NCBI GenBank assembly: GCA_009837185.1
Contig: VXUA01000042.1
Location: 54,816-118,815, forward strand
Source: Gammaproteobacteria bacterium
GTDB lineage: Bacteria > Pseudomonadota > Gammaproteobacteria > Pseudomonadales > Azotimanducaceae
Reading direction: 5' to 3'
Length of the DNA: 64,000 bases
In this document: piece after piece, positions 38,616 through 48,609 of the stretch
Position numbering within the stretch: the stretch's first letter is position 1
Layout of the letters: each line of letters opens with the position of its first letter
Notes under the pieces: generated by a model
Told to the model about the DNA's origin: nothing
Databases searched by the model: none
The model's input: only the letters and a program-made list of their open reading frames with translations
Position numbers and translations under genes: made by a program

Positions 38616-39877
38616 GTGAAAAAAATTTCTCTAGGTATGTGCTTGGTCTGGTATTGGTGTGTGATTCCATCAGGAATGGCAGATTCAATACAGGATTTTT
38701 TATATCCGGGTGACTTTAGCGTACCTACAGATCCAATGTCACTTTTCGAGGAGAGTCCGCAGCAGAAAGCAGCATGGCGACACGCGAAGAAGCAATGTAC
38801 GCCCGTTGATGTGTATGAGCTTTTTGAAGATCAAGGGTGTATGGAAGCACTCACCGAGTACTTTCTTAACGAACCGGTGTGGGCTTACGCTCTGCTCAAC
38901 TATTATGATCATGAGAAGGGGTTGCAACGGTTGCCAATTAAACTGATTAATTCTCGACCCAATATCTTGCCTTTCAGTTATGCCGATCTACAGTCGGACG
39001 ATATCCCCCGGTGGCGAGACATTTTTGACGATGAAATTAATCGAAGATCAAGAACGATTTTGGAGGTGACCGCGAATCCAGAGTGCAGAGTGCTGAGTGA
39101 GCGTACAAGTCCGGGTATCCAACACGATTCGGCGGAAAAGTGTTCGGCTCGTGAACTATTCAAATATGCGACATATCTCGATGGTTGCTTCGTCGCGGTC
39201 CAAAGAGAGAGTATTCTTGTCAACACTCCGCGCATTAGCGGTATCTTGTCGAACGAGTCTGCAAGTACATATGCAGTTGTACGAGAAATCATCGAGGAAA
39301 AAATTCCCAATGTCGAACAGCGGACCATCGCGCAAAACAGATTGGAAAAAGGCTTATTACACGCAGTTTGGATGAGGTCTCAGTGTTCCGAAAACGGCTA
39401 TGCGATGCTTCCAGATATTGAAATTGATGAGACCATGGAGTTTCCGAATTCGTTCTTTTGGCTACCGGACACAAAAAGAGCGTTTCAGCTTATTAACGGT
39501 ACTCACGACATTATCCTCAAAATTGCGGCAAAGAGTGGGGATAACTGGGCGATCCAAAGTTACCCGTTAGGTATTTTCACTAGTAGCGAATTTAATTTAG
39601 ATGTTCAGAAACACTACCCTTTATTATTCACCGCCACCTAGGTTCTCCGACCGGGTGGTTTCGTAGCGAGTTGACAGTACCAGAGCAAGCCCAACATCAA
39701 GCGAAGGCATACCTCATACTGAAGGATATGTTGGGCTCGAAAAACGCGAGTCTCGAATACGATCCAAACGAACTAAAGGAGGAGATTAAGTACGTGACAG
39801 ACGGGCATGAACTTAAATACCCAAGAGCACTGAAAGATATTTTGGAAGCGAGATCGGGTGATCTTAATGAACTCTAG
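38616..39877 (+). pseudogene. Secreted six-cysteine protein, paralogue 3, broken by a frameshift
   Basis: Starts at GTG 38616 behind GAGGAG with a signal peptide ending near GMADS. It follows paralogue 1 closely to DVQKHYPLL, then hits a TAG at 39639. In the next frame, from about 39630, the sequence resumes as HRHLGSPTGWFRSELTVPEQAQHQAKAY... to 39877. This matches paralogue 1 (HRHLGSHTGWFRSELSFRERLQHQAKAF). The shift equals loss of one base near 39622-39630. The six cysteines are all upstream of the break. Either a real pseudogene or a base-calling error. Confidence 0.8.
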
Positions 39878-40084
39878 TTCATATTAGAATGGCCGTCCCC
39901 TGCAAACTTTGCATAGTAATTGGTTTATTGATCCTTCAGCAATAGAACGATTGTTATAGTAGAGCTAAACTTCTTGTAGGATCCACTAGGCATCCTAATG
40001 GTGCTTTCTGAGTTGATATAAACCTTTTACACGTTCGTGGATTCAATTACTAACTGAGCATGAGGAGTAGCCAGGGGTAAGAAA

Positions 40085-40636
40085 ATGTATCCCGCAGCGA
40101 GTCGTGTCGATGCGAAACGAGAACGCGCGGCGAAAGATCGGGGTCGGCTCTCGTATCGAGTTCTTTCCAAACGTGCGTTACATGACCGTGCGCCGACCTC
40201 TGAGGTTACCGTGTTGCAATGTGAACGACGACTGCCAAACAAGGGAACACAAGTGGTGGGAGAATGGGTTACGAACCATGAGATTGCACCGACCGCGGCG
40301 GCTGTTTGGGTCCGGTATGCCCGGCGGCGTTGGCACATCGAGAACTGTTTATTCAAGACGATGAAAGACATTCAAAATATCATTTTTGAACATAACTGTG
40401 GGCATGGTAAACAGCAGCTATGCAATAATGTTGGGCTATTGATGATGGTGGCGGCGTGCATCGGTCAGCTCGGTCAATTGAGTTGTCAACTGTTCCGTGC
40501 GATTAGTGAATGTACCAGTTCTTGGGCTGCGGTATGGGAGCGGCAGCGCGTCCTTTTGAACATGGTCACTCTCACCGGCTGGCCGGGCTGCTATCACAAG
40601 GTATTGTGGGGGCTAGATCCACCCGAAACTAGCTAA
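40085..40636 (+). pseudogene. Transposase C-terminal remnant
   Basis: A 183-codon frame whose middle reads RRRWHIENCLFKTMKDIQNIIFEHNCGHGKQQLCNNVGLLMM. This is the C-terminal signature of a DDE transposase group in which (R)RW.IEN....LK..GY.FEHN.GHG is typical. The N-terminal two thirds, with the first catalytic residues, are missing, and no terminal repeats were found. It sits between secreted paralogue 3 and receptor copy 2, where copy 1 has ordinary spacer. Confidence 0.7.
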
Positions 40637-40943
40637 AACAGTACCCGTTTTGAAACTCTGAGGCTGCGGGTCTTTGACCACAAAGGGAGTCTGTGGTCCG
40701 CGGTTGGATTACGAGTCTGGTGCTTGAATTTAAGGGCTGTTGAACGCGTGAATCAAGCCTAAATAGCTGGTCTCTTGCCTGAAAAAAAGGGCACTTTCGC
40801 GCCTCCTATCCGTTAGAATTACTAAATTGCGAAATTTACACTAAAAAAGTTCTAGACGTGCAGAATTTCTGTCTAGAAATAGAATTACAACCATCCTCGT
40901 CGAATCCTATACAGTACACCAATAAGTAGACCCTGCAAACATT
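40637..40943. other. 307-bp spacer before receptor copy 2
   Basis: No gene. It holds a perfect 8-bp inverted repeat TTCTAGAC/GTCTAGAA at 40850-40857 and 40871-40878 with a 13-base spacer, AT-rich on both sides. This could be an operator or a hairpin in the leader of the receptor gene. Confidence 0.45.
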
Positions 40944-43780
40944 TTGAAATCAATGACAGTGAGTATCGGTTCGAATAGATCACCGGAATCGTACTTATTA
41001 GAGCCCTCAATCTGGGATCAAGTGAGCTTGGTTGCATGTTCCCTACAGAGTTCTCTACTTGTGTTCGTGTTCTTTGTTCTATCGGCACACACACAACACA
41101 CAGAAGGCGCGGGCTCAACTGATCATGAACTTGAAGAGCTAGTTGTTACCGGATCTCGAATTAGTAAGTCAGAGTTAGAGGGTCCGAGTCCAATGCAAGT
41201 CCTTGATCTTGCCTACATTGCGGGTTCGGGTCAGACTTCGGTAGGACAACTACTACGAGAAATACCATCCGTGGCGGGTGGCGCTCAGACTACGCAAGTC
41301 AACTACAACGGCGACGGAACAAATCAGATCTCTTTGCGTGGGTTGGGTTCGACGCGTACTTTAGTTTTGATGAATGGTCGGCGACTGCCACCAAGCACTA
41401 CAGGATTGTCAGCGACAAATATAAGTAGCGCGGTTGACCTTAACACCGTTCCTGTCTCAATCGTCGAACGGATTGAAGTCATTAAAGATGGCGCATCTGC
41501 GATTTATGGATCCGATGCGGTTGCAGGTGTGGTCAACATCATTACTCGACGAGACTTTCAGGGTTTAACGGTAAATGTTCAAACAGGAATCACCCAGGAA
41601 GGTGATGGTGCTCGGAATCTGATTGATGTAACGTTTGGTGACAGCGACGAGCGTAATGCTTTTACTTTTTTTGCCGGATATGTTGATGAACAGGCTATCT
41701 GTGCTTGCGATCGCGAATGGGCTGCAGTGCCTATGGCATACTTCGGTGACGATGTAATTTTTTTGGGGAGTACTGCACCTCCCTGGGGACGTTATGTATT
41801 TTCTGACGGAGGCGAGGAGTTCGATCTGACCCGAGGACCAGAGTTTGGCGACTTTCGATCCTTTAGTTTCTTTGGAGGGGACTCTTACAACTTTGCGCCT
41901 GTGAATCACCAACGACAACCAAGTACTAGGTGGAGCATGATGTTTTTTGGAGATCGTTCCCTCAATGAATTCTTAGGTATGCGAGAAGTACGGACATTTA
42001 TCTCTGCAAGTTACCTAAATCGGGACGGAAATCAAAAAATTGCACCGACACCGCTAGCGCCGCTTGCATTCTTTGCCTATGACGCACCTTACAGTAGGGA
42101 CAACTTCTATAACCCTTTCGGCGTAGACGTATGGTTGAAGGAGGTGCAAGAGTTCAAGACATTATCACACAAACAAAACAACTGACTTTAGGCATCGAAG
42201 GATGGACAGGAGATTGGCAATGGGATGCTTACCATGCGTTTGGAGAAACAACTTCAAAGGGTAACTTCGGACGAGTGTACAACTTGCACAAAGTCGCAAA
42301 TGCCGTCGGTCCCTCATTGCGTGACGAGTCGGGCGATTGGGTGCTTGATGCTGATGGTAATCCCCAATGCGCAAACGACACAGCAAATTGCGTCGTCTTG
42401 AACATTTTCAGCGAGAACAGCGTGACTTTGGAAATGCTTAGCTATTTGACATTTATCGACAACCAATCAAGCGTACAAGACCAGAAAGTGTTTGGCTTCA
42501 ATATAGTAAATTCAACTCTGGTAGCTCGATCAGCGGGTCCTGTGGGTATAGCTGCCGGTTGGGAGTGGCGTGAAGAACGCGGTGTCGACCAACCAGACTC
42601 GCTGGTAAACACTTTGGGAGATGCGGCTACTGGCTTTCCACGCAAGCCGACATCGGGTAGCTATGCTACCAATGAAGTCTACGTTGAACTTAATGTTCCT
42701 TTGATTGCGCAACTGGACTTTGTGGACTTGTTAGAAGCAAATTTTGCCTTGCGTTATTCCGACTACGATTCTTTTGGCGATACCACAAACGGAAAACTTG
42801 GTGTGAAGTATCGTCCAGTTCCCAGCTTGACAATTCGAACAACCTATTCTCAAGCGTTCCGAGCACCATCAATTTCAGATCTGTTTGGTGGCAATGGCTT
42901 TGATTATCCCGCCTTAGTAGATCCATGTTCTCAAAATCCTACCCAGTTTTGTATTGATGACGGTGTGCCGTCTACCGGATTCCAACCGATATCGACACAG
43001 ATCCGAACTACGATTGGAGGGAATTCCGCGGCACAACCGGAGACTGCAGCAATTCAAACGTTTGGATTGGTTTATCGTCCAACGGGAAGTTTTTCCATCA
43101 CCATAGATAGGTTTGATGTAGCTCTTGCCGATGCCTTGTCCACTCTAGGTACAAGTTTCATTCTTAATCAATGCGCAACCGCAGGGAACTTTTGTCATCT
43201 AATCGAGCGATTCACCACTGGTGCTCTTGCTGGGGATCCTGTAAATGTCCAAAACACGGTGACAAATGTCGGAGGAGTCGACACGAACGGGTGGGATATT
43301 GCACTAGCTTATGATTGGTCGAACAATTTCCTGGGCGAGATGTCTTTCCGGTACGAAGCTTCGCTGTTGAGTGAATATCTTATCACCACCGCTGATATGA
43401 CCACCACTGATCTTACCGGGAGGTTTGTGGACGATTTAGACGGATACTTTGCGACTTATCGAAGTAGCATAAGAGTCTCGATGAAACGCGCTAACCTGAA
43501 GTTTAGTTACGAGATTCGCACTATCGGTGAGGCTGAAGAGGACTTCACAGACTTTTTGACCCGCAACACCTTGCAAAGGACAGTAGAAGGACGAGTGTAT
43601 CACAACGTCTTCGCAAGTATGGCATTCACTGATCACGGACTCTCACTGTCCGGAGGTATTAACAATCTATCGAATGAAGATCCACCTCTCTCTCTCGATG
43701 GATTGAATGACAATACGGATGTACGGACGTTCGATACCGCGGGCCGGTACTTCTTCCTCAAACTTAACTACTCTATGTAG
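40944..43780 (+). pseudogene. TonB-dependent receptor, second copy, broken by a 19-bp deletion
   Basis: Two frames (40944-42185 and 42131-43780) together match receptor copy 1 along its whole length. The first covers the signal region, EELVVTGSRIS, the plug and the first barrel strands to NFYNPFGVDV. The second starts at MVEGG and runs to FLKLNYSM. Aligning the DNA with copy 1 shows 19 bases missing between 42130 and 42131 (copy 1: GACGT, 19 bases, ATGGTCGAAG). Both halves are otherwise clean, so the lesion looks young. The N-terminus differs from copy 1 and its start (TTG 40944, ATG 40953 or a later GTG) is uncertain, without a good ribosome site. Confidence 0.88.
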
Positions 43781-43871
43781 AACTTTTTGGACCGTGGGTC
43801 TCCCGATTAACAATAGCGAGTAAACTCGTAGATCTTTCAGGTGTAATGATCGCCCAAGAGTGCCGCGCCTA

Positions 43872-45182
43872 CTACTGTCTAGTCTGTTTGGAGCTGAATC
43901 GTGGAACCACATATGGTCCTTCGGGTATCACTGCAATCTCCGGTGGCTCTTTCGCATGTCGAGCGAGTTCTACACCATGCTCCACTGAAGTTATCCGTTG
44001 CGTTCCGGTAAGTTCAAACTGTTCTCGGGTTAAACCTTCACTGTACAGCATGATGTGAGCGCGTTGTAGAGCTCTCGCTAGTAATTGGGTACTCCATTCG
44101 TCGATATCTGCTTGATCCTTGTCTTTTATTGACTGTAAGAAGGCAACGGTCCCATTCAGACACAGCTTCTCTTGTGCTTGTTGAAAAGACTGGGACCCCA
44201 GCCCCTCTTTACACTCTGCTGCTAGAATTAGAGTACCGTTACGCTCGACAATATCGAGCGGAGTTACTATTCCCTTAATCGCTTGATAGAAAGTTTGGTC
44301 GAGCGGAAAACCTGCGGCAGTAGACAATACGATAGGAAACTGGCGATCCAGATTAACAACTGCCATTCGACGAGAAAAATCCGTTGCTTCTTTATGACTG
44401 GACTCAATCTCACCAAAATTTACAAAGACTAGTTGGCGATCTGCATCGATGACAACATTTACTCCGTAAATGTTCGAACCACTGTATTCGCGCAAACGCG
44501 CGACAATCTCTAATAACTCTGCATGTAACGGATTCTCAGCTACTTCACACACAGAGCAGTGCGGGTCGCTTAAGAATTTTGAGTTGTGTAGCGTACGAAT
44601 CGTGTCTTCATGTGCAATCCCTGGAGCTATCACTTTTCTACCACCGGAAAAACCCGCCATGAAGTGGGGTTCGACTAATCCGAGAACCAGTTTTAAATCT
44701 GCTTGCACGAATCTTCGATCTATCTTAATTGGCGTGCGACGACTGGTGTAACCCAGAGCTACATGCGACTGTGCGGAGCGAGCAAAGTGGTTTTCGACAG
44801 GAATTGACTTCAATATCGGGTCGTTTCCGAGAATTGTTTGGAGTTCTTCTCCTTCATTGGGTCGATGTAGCCCGGTCGCTACTAACAGCAAAATGTCGTT
44901 ATGCGCGATTCCAGAGTCTAGTAGGGTCTCGATTATCGGCGGGAGTAACTCTTGATTCGGTACTGGGCGTGTGATGTCGCATACTAATATACACGCCGTC
45001 CTGCACTGCGATGCGAGTTGTCTCAGGGACGGCGAATCTACTCCAGAATCTAGTGCAAGTTTAATTGCGCGTGCAGGATTACTGAGTACAGGCGTAGACG
45101 GTTTCTCGACTATCGTCGCGCGACAGTTTGGAGGCAGAGTGACCTGTATTCCACGTTTGCCGTATTGGAGTGGCACCATCAC
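43872..45182 (-). CDS. larA: LarA-type nickel-pincer lactate racemase family protein
   Basis: A 436-residue protein of the lactate racemase LarA (DUF2088) family. Family residues align well with Lactobacillus plantarum LarA: DITRPVPN near 69-76, the catalytic histidines H106 (GLHRP) and H173 (EPHFMAGFSGG), the cofactor-attaching lysine K183 (GGRK) and a further His199 (TLHN). The start is GTG 45182 or the adjacent ATG 45179. None of the cofactor genes larB, larC or larE is in the window. The substrate may be another 2-hydroxyacid, since most family members are not proven lactate racemases. It sits between receptor copy 2 and the small membrane-protein gene. Confidence 0.87.
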   Translation of the reverse strand: MMVPLQYGKRGIQVTLPPNCRATIVEKPSTPVLSNPARAIKLALDSGVDSPSLRQLASQCRTACILVCDITRPVPNQELLPPIIETLLDSGIAHNDILLLVATGLHRPNEGEELQTILGNDPILKSIPVENHFARSAQSHVALGYTSRRTPIKIDRRFVQADLKLVLGLVEPHFMAGFSGGRKVIAPGIAHEDTIRTLHNSKFLSDPHCSVCEVAENPLHAELLEIVARLREYSGSNIYGVNVVIDADRQLVFVNFGEIESSHKEATDFSRRMAVVNLDRQFPIVLSTAAGFPLDQTFYQAIKGIVTPLDIVERNGTLILAAECKEGLGSQSFQQAQEKLCLNGTVAFLQSIKDKDQADIDEWSTQLLARALQRAHIMLYSEGLTREQFELTGTQRITSVEHGVELARHAKEPPEIAVIPEGPYVVPRFSSKQTRQ

Positions 45183-45292
45183 CTAGGAACTTCTCCAGTC
45201 GGTGCTACGTTAGTTGGAGAATTTTTAGTAGCAGAAGTAGCGTCGGGTACTCCAAGCAGCCGATTGATAACCTCAACGACACGTATTGAAGT

Positions 45293-45685
45293 TTAGGTGT
45301 ATGAGTATTGACGACGCTTGGGTCGATATCGATTCGCTGCGCGGGCCTGCTTCGCTTCTAACTCGTCGAGTTCATCCAGTTGATCTTGGCGTTTGTAGTG
45401 TACTACCAAAGGACTGACGACGAGAAATAATACGTGCATCATACCATAGCCAAGGGCGAGTCCAATTACGAGAACAAATGGGCCAAGGTCGGTTATTTCA
45501 AACCAGCCGCCGCCGCCACCAACGATTACGGCGATTGCACAAGCTATAAACATTGACAGAAAGGTCAACAGTATGGCAAGAAAACCCCAACCGGCCCCAG
45601 CGTAAAACATGCTAAAAGGACCGAAGAAAAAGGCAAACACGAACGCTAAAAACACAGACTTCACGTTCTGATAGTGATATCGCAT
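45293..45685 (-). CDS. Small membrane protein (130 aa), unknown
   Basis: Three to four hydrophobic segments (about residues 9-30, 31-55, 66-95) with a five-glycine run (VGGGGGWF) are followed by a charged helical tail (YKRQDQLDELDELEAKQARAANRYRPKRRQ). Topology suggests an inner-membrane protein with a cytoplasmic tail. Family not recognised. A degraded copy of its 3' end lies at 32596-32755 behind receptor copy 1, so this gene travelled with the receptor module. Confidence 0.65.
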   Translation of the reverse strand: MRYHYQNVKSVFLAFVFAFFFGPFSMFYAGAGWGFLAILLTFLSMFIACAIAVIVGGGGGWFEITDLGPFVLVIGLALGYGMMHVLFLVVSPLVVHYKRQDQLDELDELEAKQARAANRYRPKRRQYSYT

Positions 45686-45859
45686 CGAGTTATGACCTCA
45701 CTAGTATGCGAGTAATCGGAGTCGGACCTACTATCCATCGACAAAAGATTACAGAGAACATTTTGATTCTAACTTTCTCCGTTTTCTAGTCATCGATAGA
45801 ACTACTTACCTCTCAAAAAACATTCTATACAAAAAAGTTGTACCACTACAATCTTCTGC

Positions 45860-46411
45860 ATGTTTAGATCTGTGTTGCTGCTAGGTCTCGCCGCTGGATT
45901 AATCGTGGCTGCATTGACGTTACTAGTGACCACAGTTGGAGATCCAACTCAACCGACTCTGTTCCCTCTTGTGATCAAATATGTCACTATTGCGGTTGTG
46001 TTATTTTTGTGTTTATTTGGAATTAAACGCGTTCGCGACCGGATGCCAGATAGAACAATTTCACTACCACAGGGTATTGTTGTAGGTTTTGGAATCGTTG
46101 CTCTCGCAAGTCTGATTTATTGCATTTCTTGGGAGGTCTATTACTTTTCAACGGATTATCAATTTGCCCGGGAAGTTTCTCAAAATCTAATTCAAAGAGC
46201 TCAGCTAGAAGGCGCGACTGCGGTTGAAATCGCCGAACTTATGGAACGAAATGGGAAAATAGTAGAAGCCTTTGCCAATCCGTTCCTACGCATTACGATG
46301 GCTTTCTTACAGATGTTTGTTATCGGTGCAGTGGTAAGCATCGTTGGAACTTTGCTCATTCGTAATCCAAAATTCTGGGCAATACAGAGTGAGCACAAGA
46401 ACGACTCGTAA
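45860..46411 (+). CDS. DUF4199-type membrane protein
   Basis: A 183-residue inner-membrane protein with four helices. Pairs of helices flank a soluble loop (about 95-140: FSTDYQFAREVSQNLIQRAQ...). The pattern of WEVYYFSTDYQFAREV followed by a last helix FLQMFVIGAVVSIVGTLLIR fits the DUF4199 family, whose function is unknown. It diverges from the 130-aa membrane-protein gene. Confidence 0.7.
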   Translation: MFRSVLLLGLAAGLIVAALTLLVTTVGDPTQPTLFPLVIKYVTIAVVLFLCLFGIKRVRDRMPDRTISLPQGIVVGFGIVALASLIYCISWEVYYFSTDYQFAREVSQNLIQRAQLEGATAVEIAELMERNGKIVEAFANPFLRITMAFLQMFVIGAVVSIVGTLLIRNPKFWAIQSEHKNDS

Positions 46412-46532
46412 TGCGAATCTCGCGTATCGAAGACAATCTCAAACCTTGCGGTAGCGAACGAAGGAGTAGCGTCTAGACAGCGACGGCCCTCTGCTAGGCA
46501 CTCCAGTTGGGAAGCTGAATCTATATGAGAAG

Positions 46533-47162
46533 TTATTCGTCTCGAGTATAAACGTTCAGCGCGGTTTCAATCTGTTGAGCGAAAAATTCTCCATTATTCG
46601 CATCCGCTTGTCGGAGTTCAGCAATCGCTTCGTCTAACCGTGTCTGTTTCTTTTGGGTCTTATCCGTTAGTAATTCGGTCAGTGCGACCCAACCTGAAGC
46701 CATTTTCTTCCCGCTTGTTTCGTCCGCTGTATCCCGTGCTTTCTCGAAGAATTCAATCGCAATTTCAAAGTTTTTTGCATTCAACTCATGCGCACCGTTG
46801 ATCCACAGTGCGTTAAATGTAATGTCTTCAGCTCGAGTGGCGAAATCAAGTGCGACTCGTGCAGCAGACAATCCTAGTTTTTGATTTTCATTCGATATTG
46901 GACCCGTATCATCCCAGCCTGGCCAAGTGAATGCAGCTATGTTGAACGCGACGCCTCTCGCAAATTTCCGCAATCTGTTCAGTTCTGTTTTATCGTTCTC
47001 ATCGGTTCGCTTGATTTGATTCAGCGCGTAATGTAACTGCAAGCGGGCGACTGGAACGAAAAGATCATCGCGTTGAATCTTGCGGAGTTCACTCATGAGT
47101 TCCGACATATTCTTCCACTCCGCATCTGTTATCGGAGCTGCAGCAAGTTCGTCCGTGAGCAC
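46533..47162 (-). CDS. Hypothetical helical protein (about 209 aa), start uncertain
   Basis: Mainly helical, with a TPR-like stretch (residues 115-205: NALWINGAHELNAKNFEIAIEFFEKARDTADE). The only conventional start is GTG 47162. The same frame continues upstream for about 22 codons without a start and reads like a signal peptide (PLSICLLITGFTPVLTDELAA). An ATG one frame off at about 47208 could begin it if one base were lost. So the protein is probably exported and the 5' end may be damaged. It lies 112 bp downstream of the TorF-type porin on the same strand. Confidence 0.55.
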   Translation of the reverse strand: MLTDELAAAPITDAEWKNMSELMSELRKIQRDDLFVPVARLQLHYALNQIKRTDENDKTELNRLRKFARGVAFNIAAFTWPGWDDTGPISNENQKLGLSAARVALDFATRAEDITFNALWINGAHELNAKNFEIAIEFFEKARDTADETSGKKMASGWVALTELLTDKTQKKQTRLDEAIAELRQADANNGEFFAQQIETALNVYTRDE

Positions 47163-47274
47163 TGGTGTGAATCCTGTTATCAGTAAGCAGATACTAAGCG
47201 GTACATACTCAAGGCTAAGTAAGCAGGCTTAAGTGGATTGACTAAAGCGGAGTTTTTAGAGGGTTTCGGAGACC

Positions 47275-47970
47275 TTAGAAGCTTTTCCCGATGGACAGTA
47301 TAAAACGAAATTCAGCACTAGGGTCATCTAACGTTGAACCAACCAATGAACCAGTAACATCCAATTCAGCGATCGGTACGGTAATACTGAGGCTCGCATC
47401 CATGTAACTGTCTTCACCTGGACCAAAAAAATCCTCGGAGTCAACGCTACTCCAACCGACATGGGCGGCAACAGAAAACTGATCTTCTTGCTCCCAACCA
47501 ACACCGACGAAAGGATAGACGAATGATGGACCATTCGCACCAAAGTATTCATTGGAAAAGTTTAAGCCGAACGAGGCATTCCAAATATTTACTCCAATGG
47601 CAAATTCCATGTAGTCAAGAACATCTCCTTCCGAAGGATATTCAAATCGAATAATGCTCGCACTTACCGTAAACAAATCGCCAATAGTGTCGGACTCCCA
47701 GGACGCATAAAGATCTAATTCCATGGACGTTGCAGAATTAAAGTTTACGTTGGATGCCCATGTGCCGATAGCAAAGCCATTGTCTAATGCGATATCAAAA
47801 CCACCTTGGATCGCGGGGTCCAAACCAGTTTGTGACACGCCGCGGAATGAATAGTCAGAACTCAATGTTACATTTGCTTCTGCTTCCACCCCTGATACAC
47901 TTTGGGCGTATGCAAAAAATGCGAACGCGACAGCAAGATGCAGTCGGGCTAGCTTAGTTAGTCTGTTCAT
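47275..47970 (-). CDS. TorF-family putative porin
   Basis: A 231-residue outer-membrane beta-barrel protein. The signal peptide ends near residue 27 (QSVSGVEA) and is followed by EANVTLSSDYSFRGVSQTGLDPAIQGGFD, the hallmark of the TorF/Gcw_chp family. Alternating strands follow, ending in FRFILSIGKSF with the C-terminal Phe needed for barrel assembly. The ATG at 47970 follows an excellent AGGAGG. Presumed role: diffusion channel. Confidence 0.92.
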   Translation of the reverse strand: MNRLTKLARLHLAVAFAFFAYAQSVSGVEAEANVTLSSDYSFRGVSQTGLDPAIQGGFDIALDNGFAIGTWASNVNFNSATSMELDLYASWESDTIGDLFTVSASIIRFEYPSEGDVLDYMEFAIGVNIWNASFGLNFSNEYFGANGPSFVYPFVGVGWEQEDQFSVAAHVGWSSVDSEDFFGPGEDSYMDASLSITVPIAELDVTGSLVGSTLDDPSAEFRFILSIGKSF

Positions 47971-48063
47971 CAGGGTCCTCCTTTATCGAACAAAGTGACC
48001 TATAGAGTCAAATTGAATCTTACCGGCACCGTGCTCGGGAATACATCCTAGAGCACGCGTTGA

Positions 48064-48582
48064 TTACGACTCTTCTTCTTCGGACTCATCTTCAGATTCG
48101 TCTTCTGTTTCCGTTTCTTCTTCGCCGGTGATTAAGTATCGAATCGCGGCTTCTAACTCTTTGTCTGTGCAATCCAAACAATTACCCATTGGGGGCATTT
48201 GTTCACCGAAGCCATCCTTGGTGTGTTGTAGTAGTACGTCGTAGCCCTGAGCAACCCTTGGATCCCATGCATCGGAGCCAACGAGCGGGGCGTCGGCTAC
48301 ACCTTCATCATGACACGCAAAACAATACGCGTCGTACACTCCCTTTGCCGAAAGTCCTGTACCGCGCCGTATTCTGTTCGGATCGAACGCGATGACTGTA
48401 CCACATTCTTCTCCAATTAAACAAAGCTTGCCAAAAGGTTTTAGGTTTGCCGCGATGGCTTCACGTCGTTTCCATTCTTCTTCGTCGTCACTTGTCGCAC
48501 TAAGAACGAACAATCCTAGCAACACACAACTGCCAATCAAAGCGAAGCGGCGTATCAACGGTACTATAGTGTTAGACTCCAA
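48064..48582 (-). CDS. Periplasmic c-type cytochrome (cytochrome c5-like)
   Basis: A 172-residue monoheme cytochrome. A signal or anchor helix covers residues 10-29. The heme site CFACH is at 87-91 and the axial methionine is probably M129 or M132 in GEQMPPMGNC. Two extra cysteines nearby (NCLDC) are typical of cytochrome c5, as is DAYCFACHDEGVADAPLVG. An unusual C-terminal tail of about 25 mostly Glu, Asp, Ser and Thr residues follows the domain. It ends the leftward string with the TorF-type porin downstream. Confidence 0.9.
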   Translation of the reverse strand: MESNTIVPLIRRFALIGSCVLLGLFVLSATSDDEEEWKRREAIAANLKPFGKLCLIGEECGTVIAFDPNRIRRGTGLSAKGVYDAYCFACHDEGVADAPLVGSDAWDPRVAQGYDVLLQHTKDGFGEQMPPMGNCLDCTDKELEAAIRYLITGEEETETEDESEDESEEEES

Positions 48583-48609
48583 ATAAATCGCGAAAAATTA
48601 TAAGTAGAC

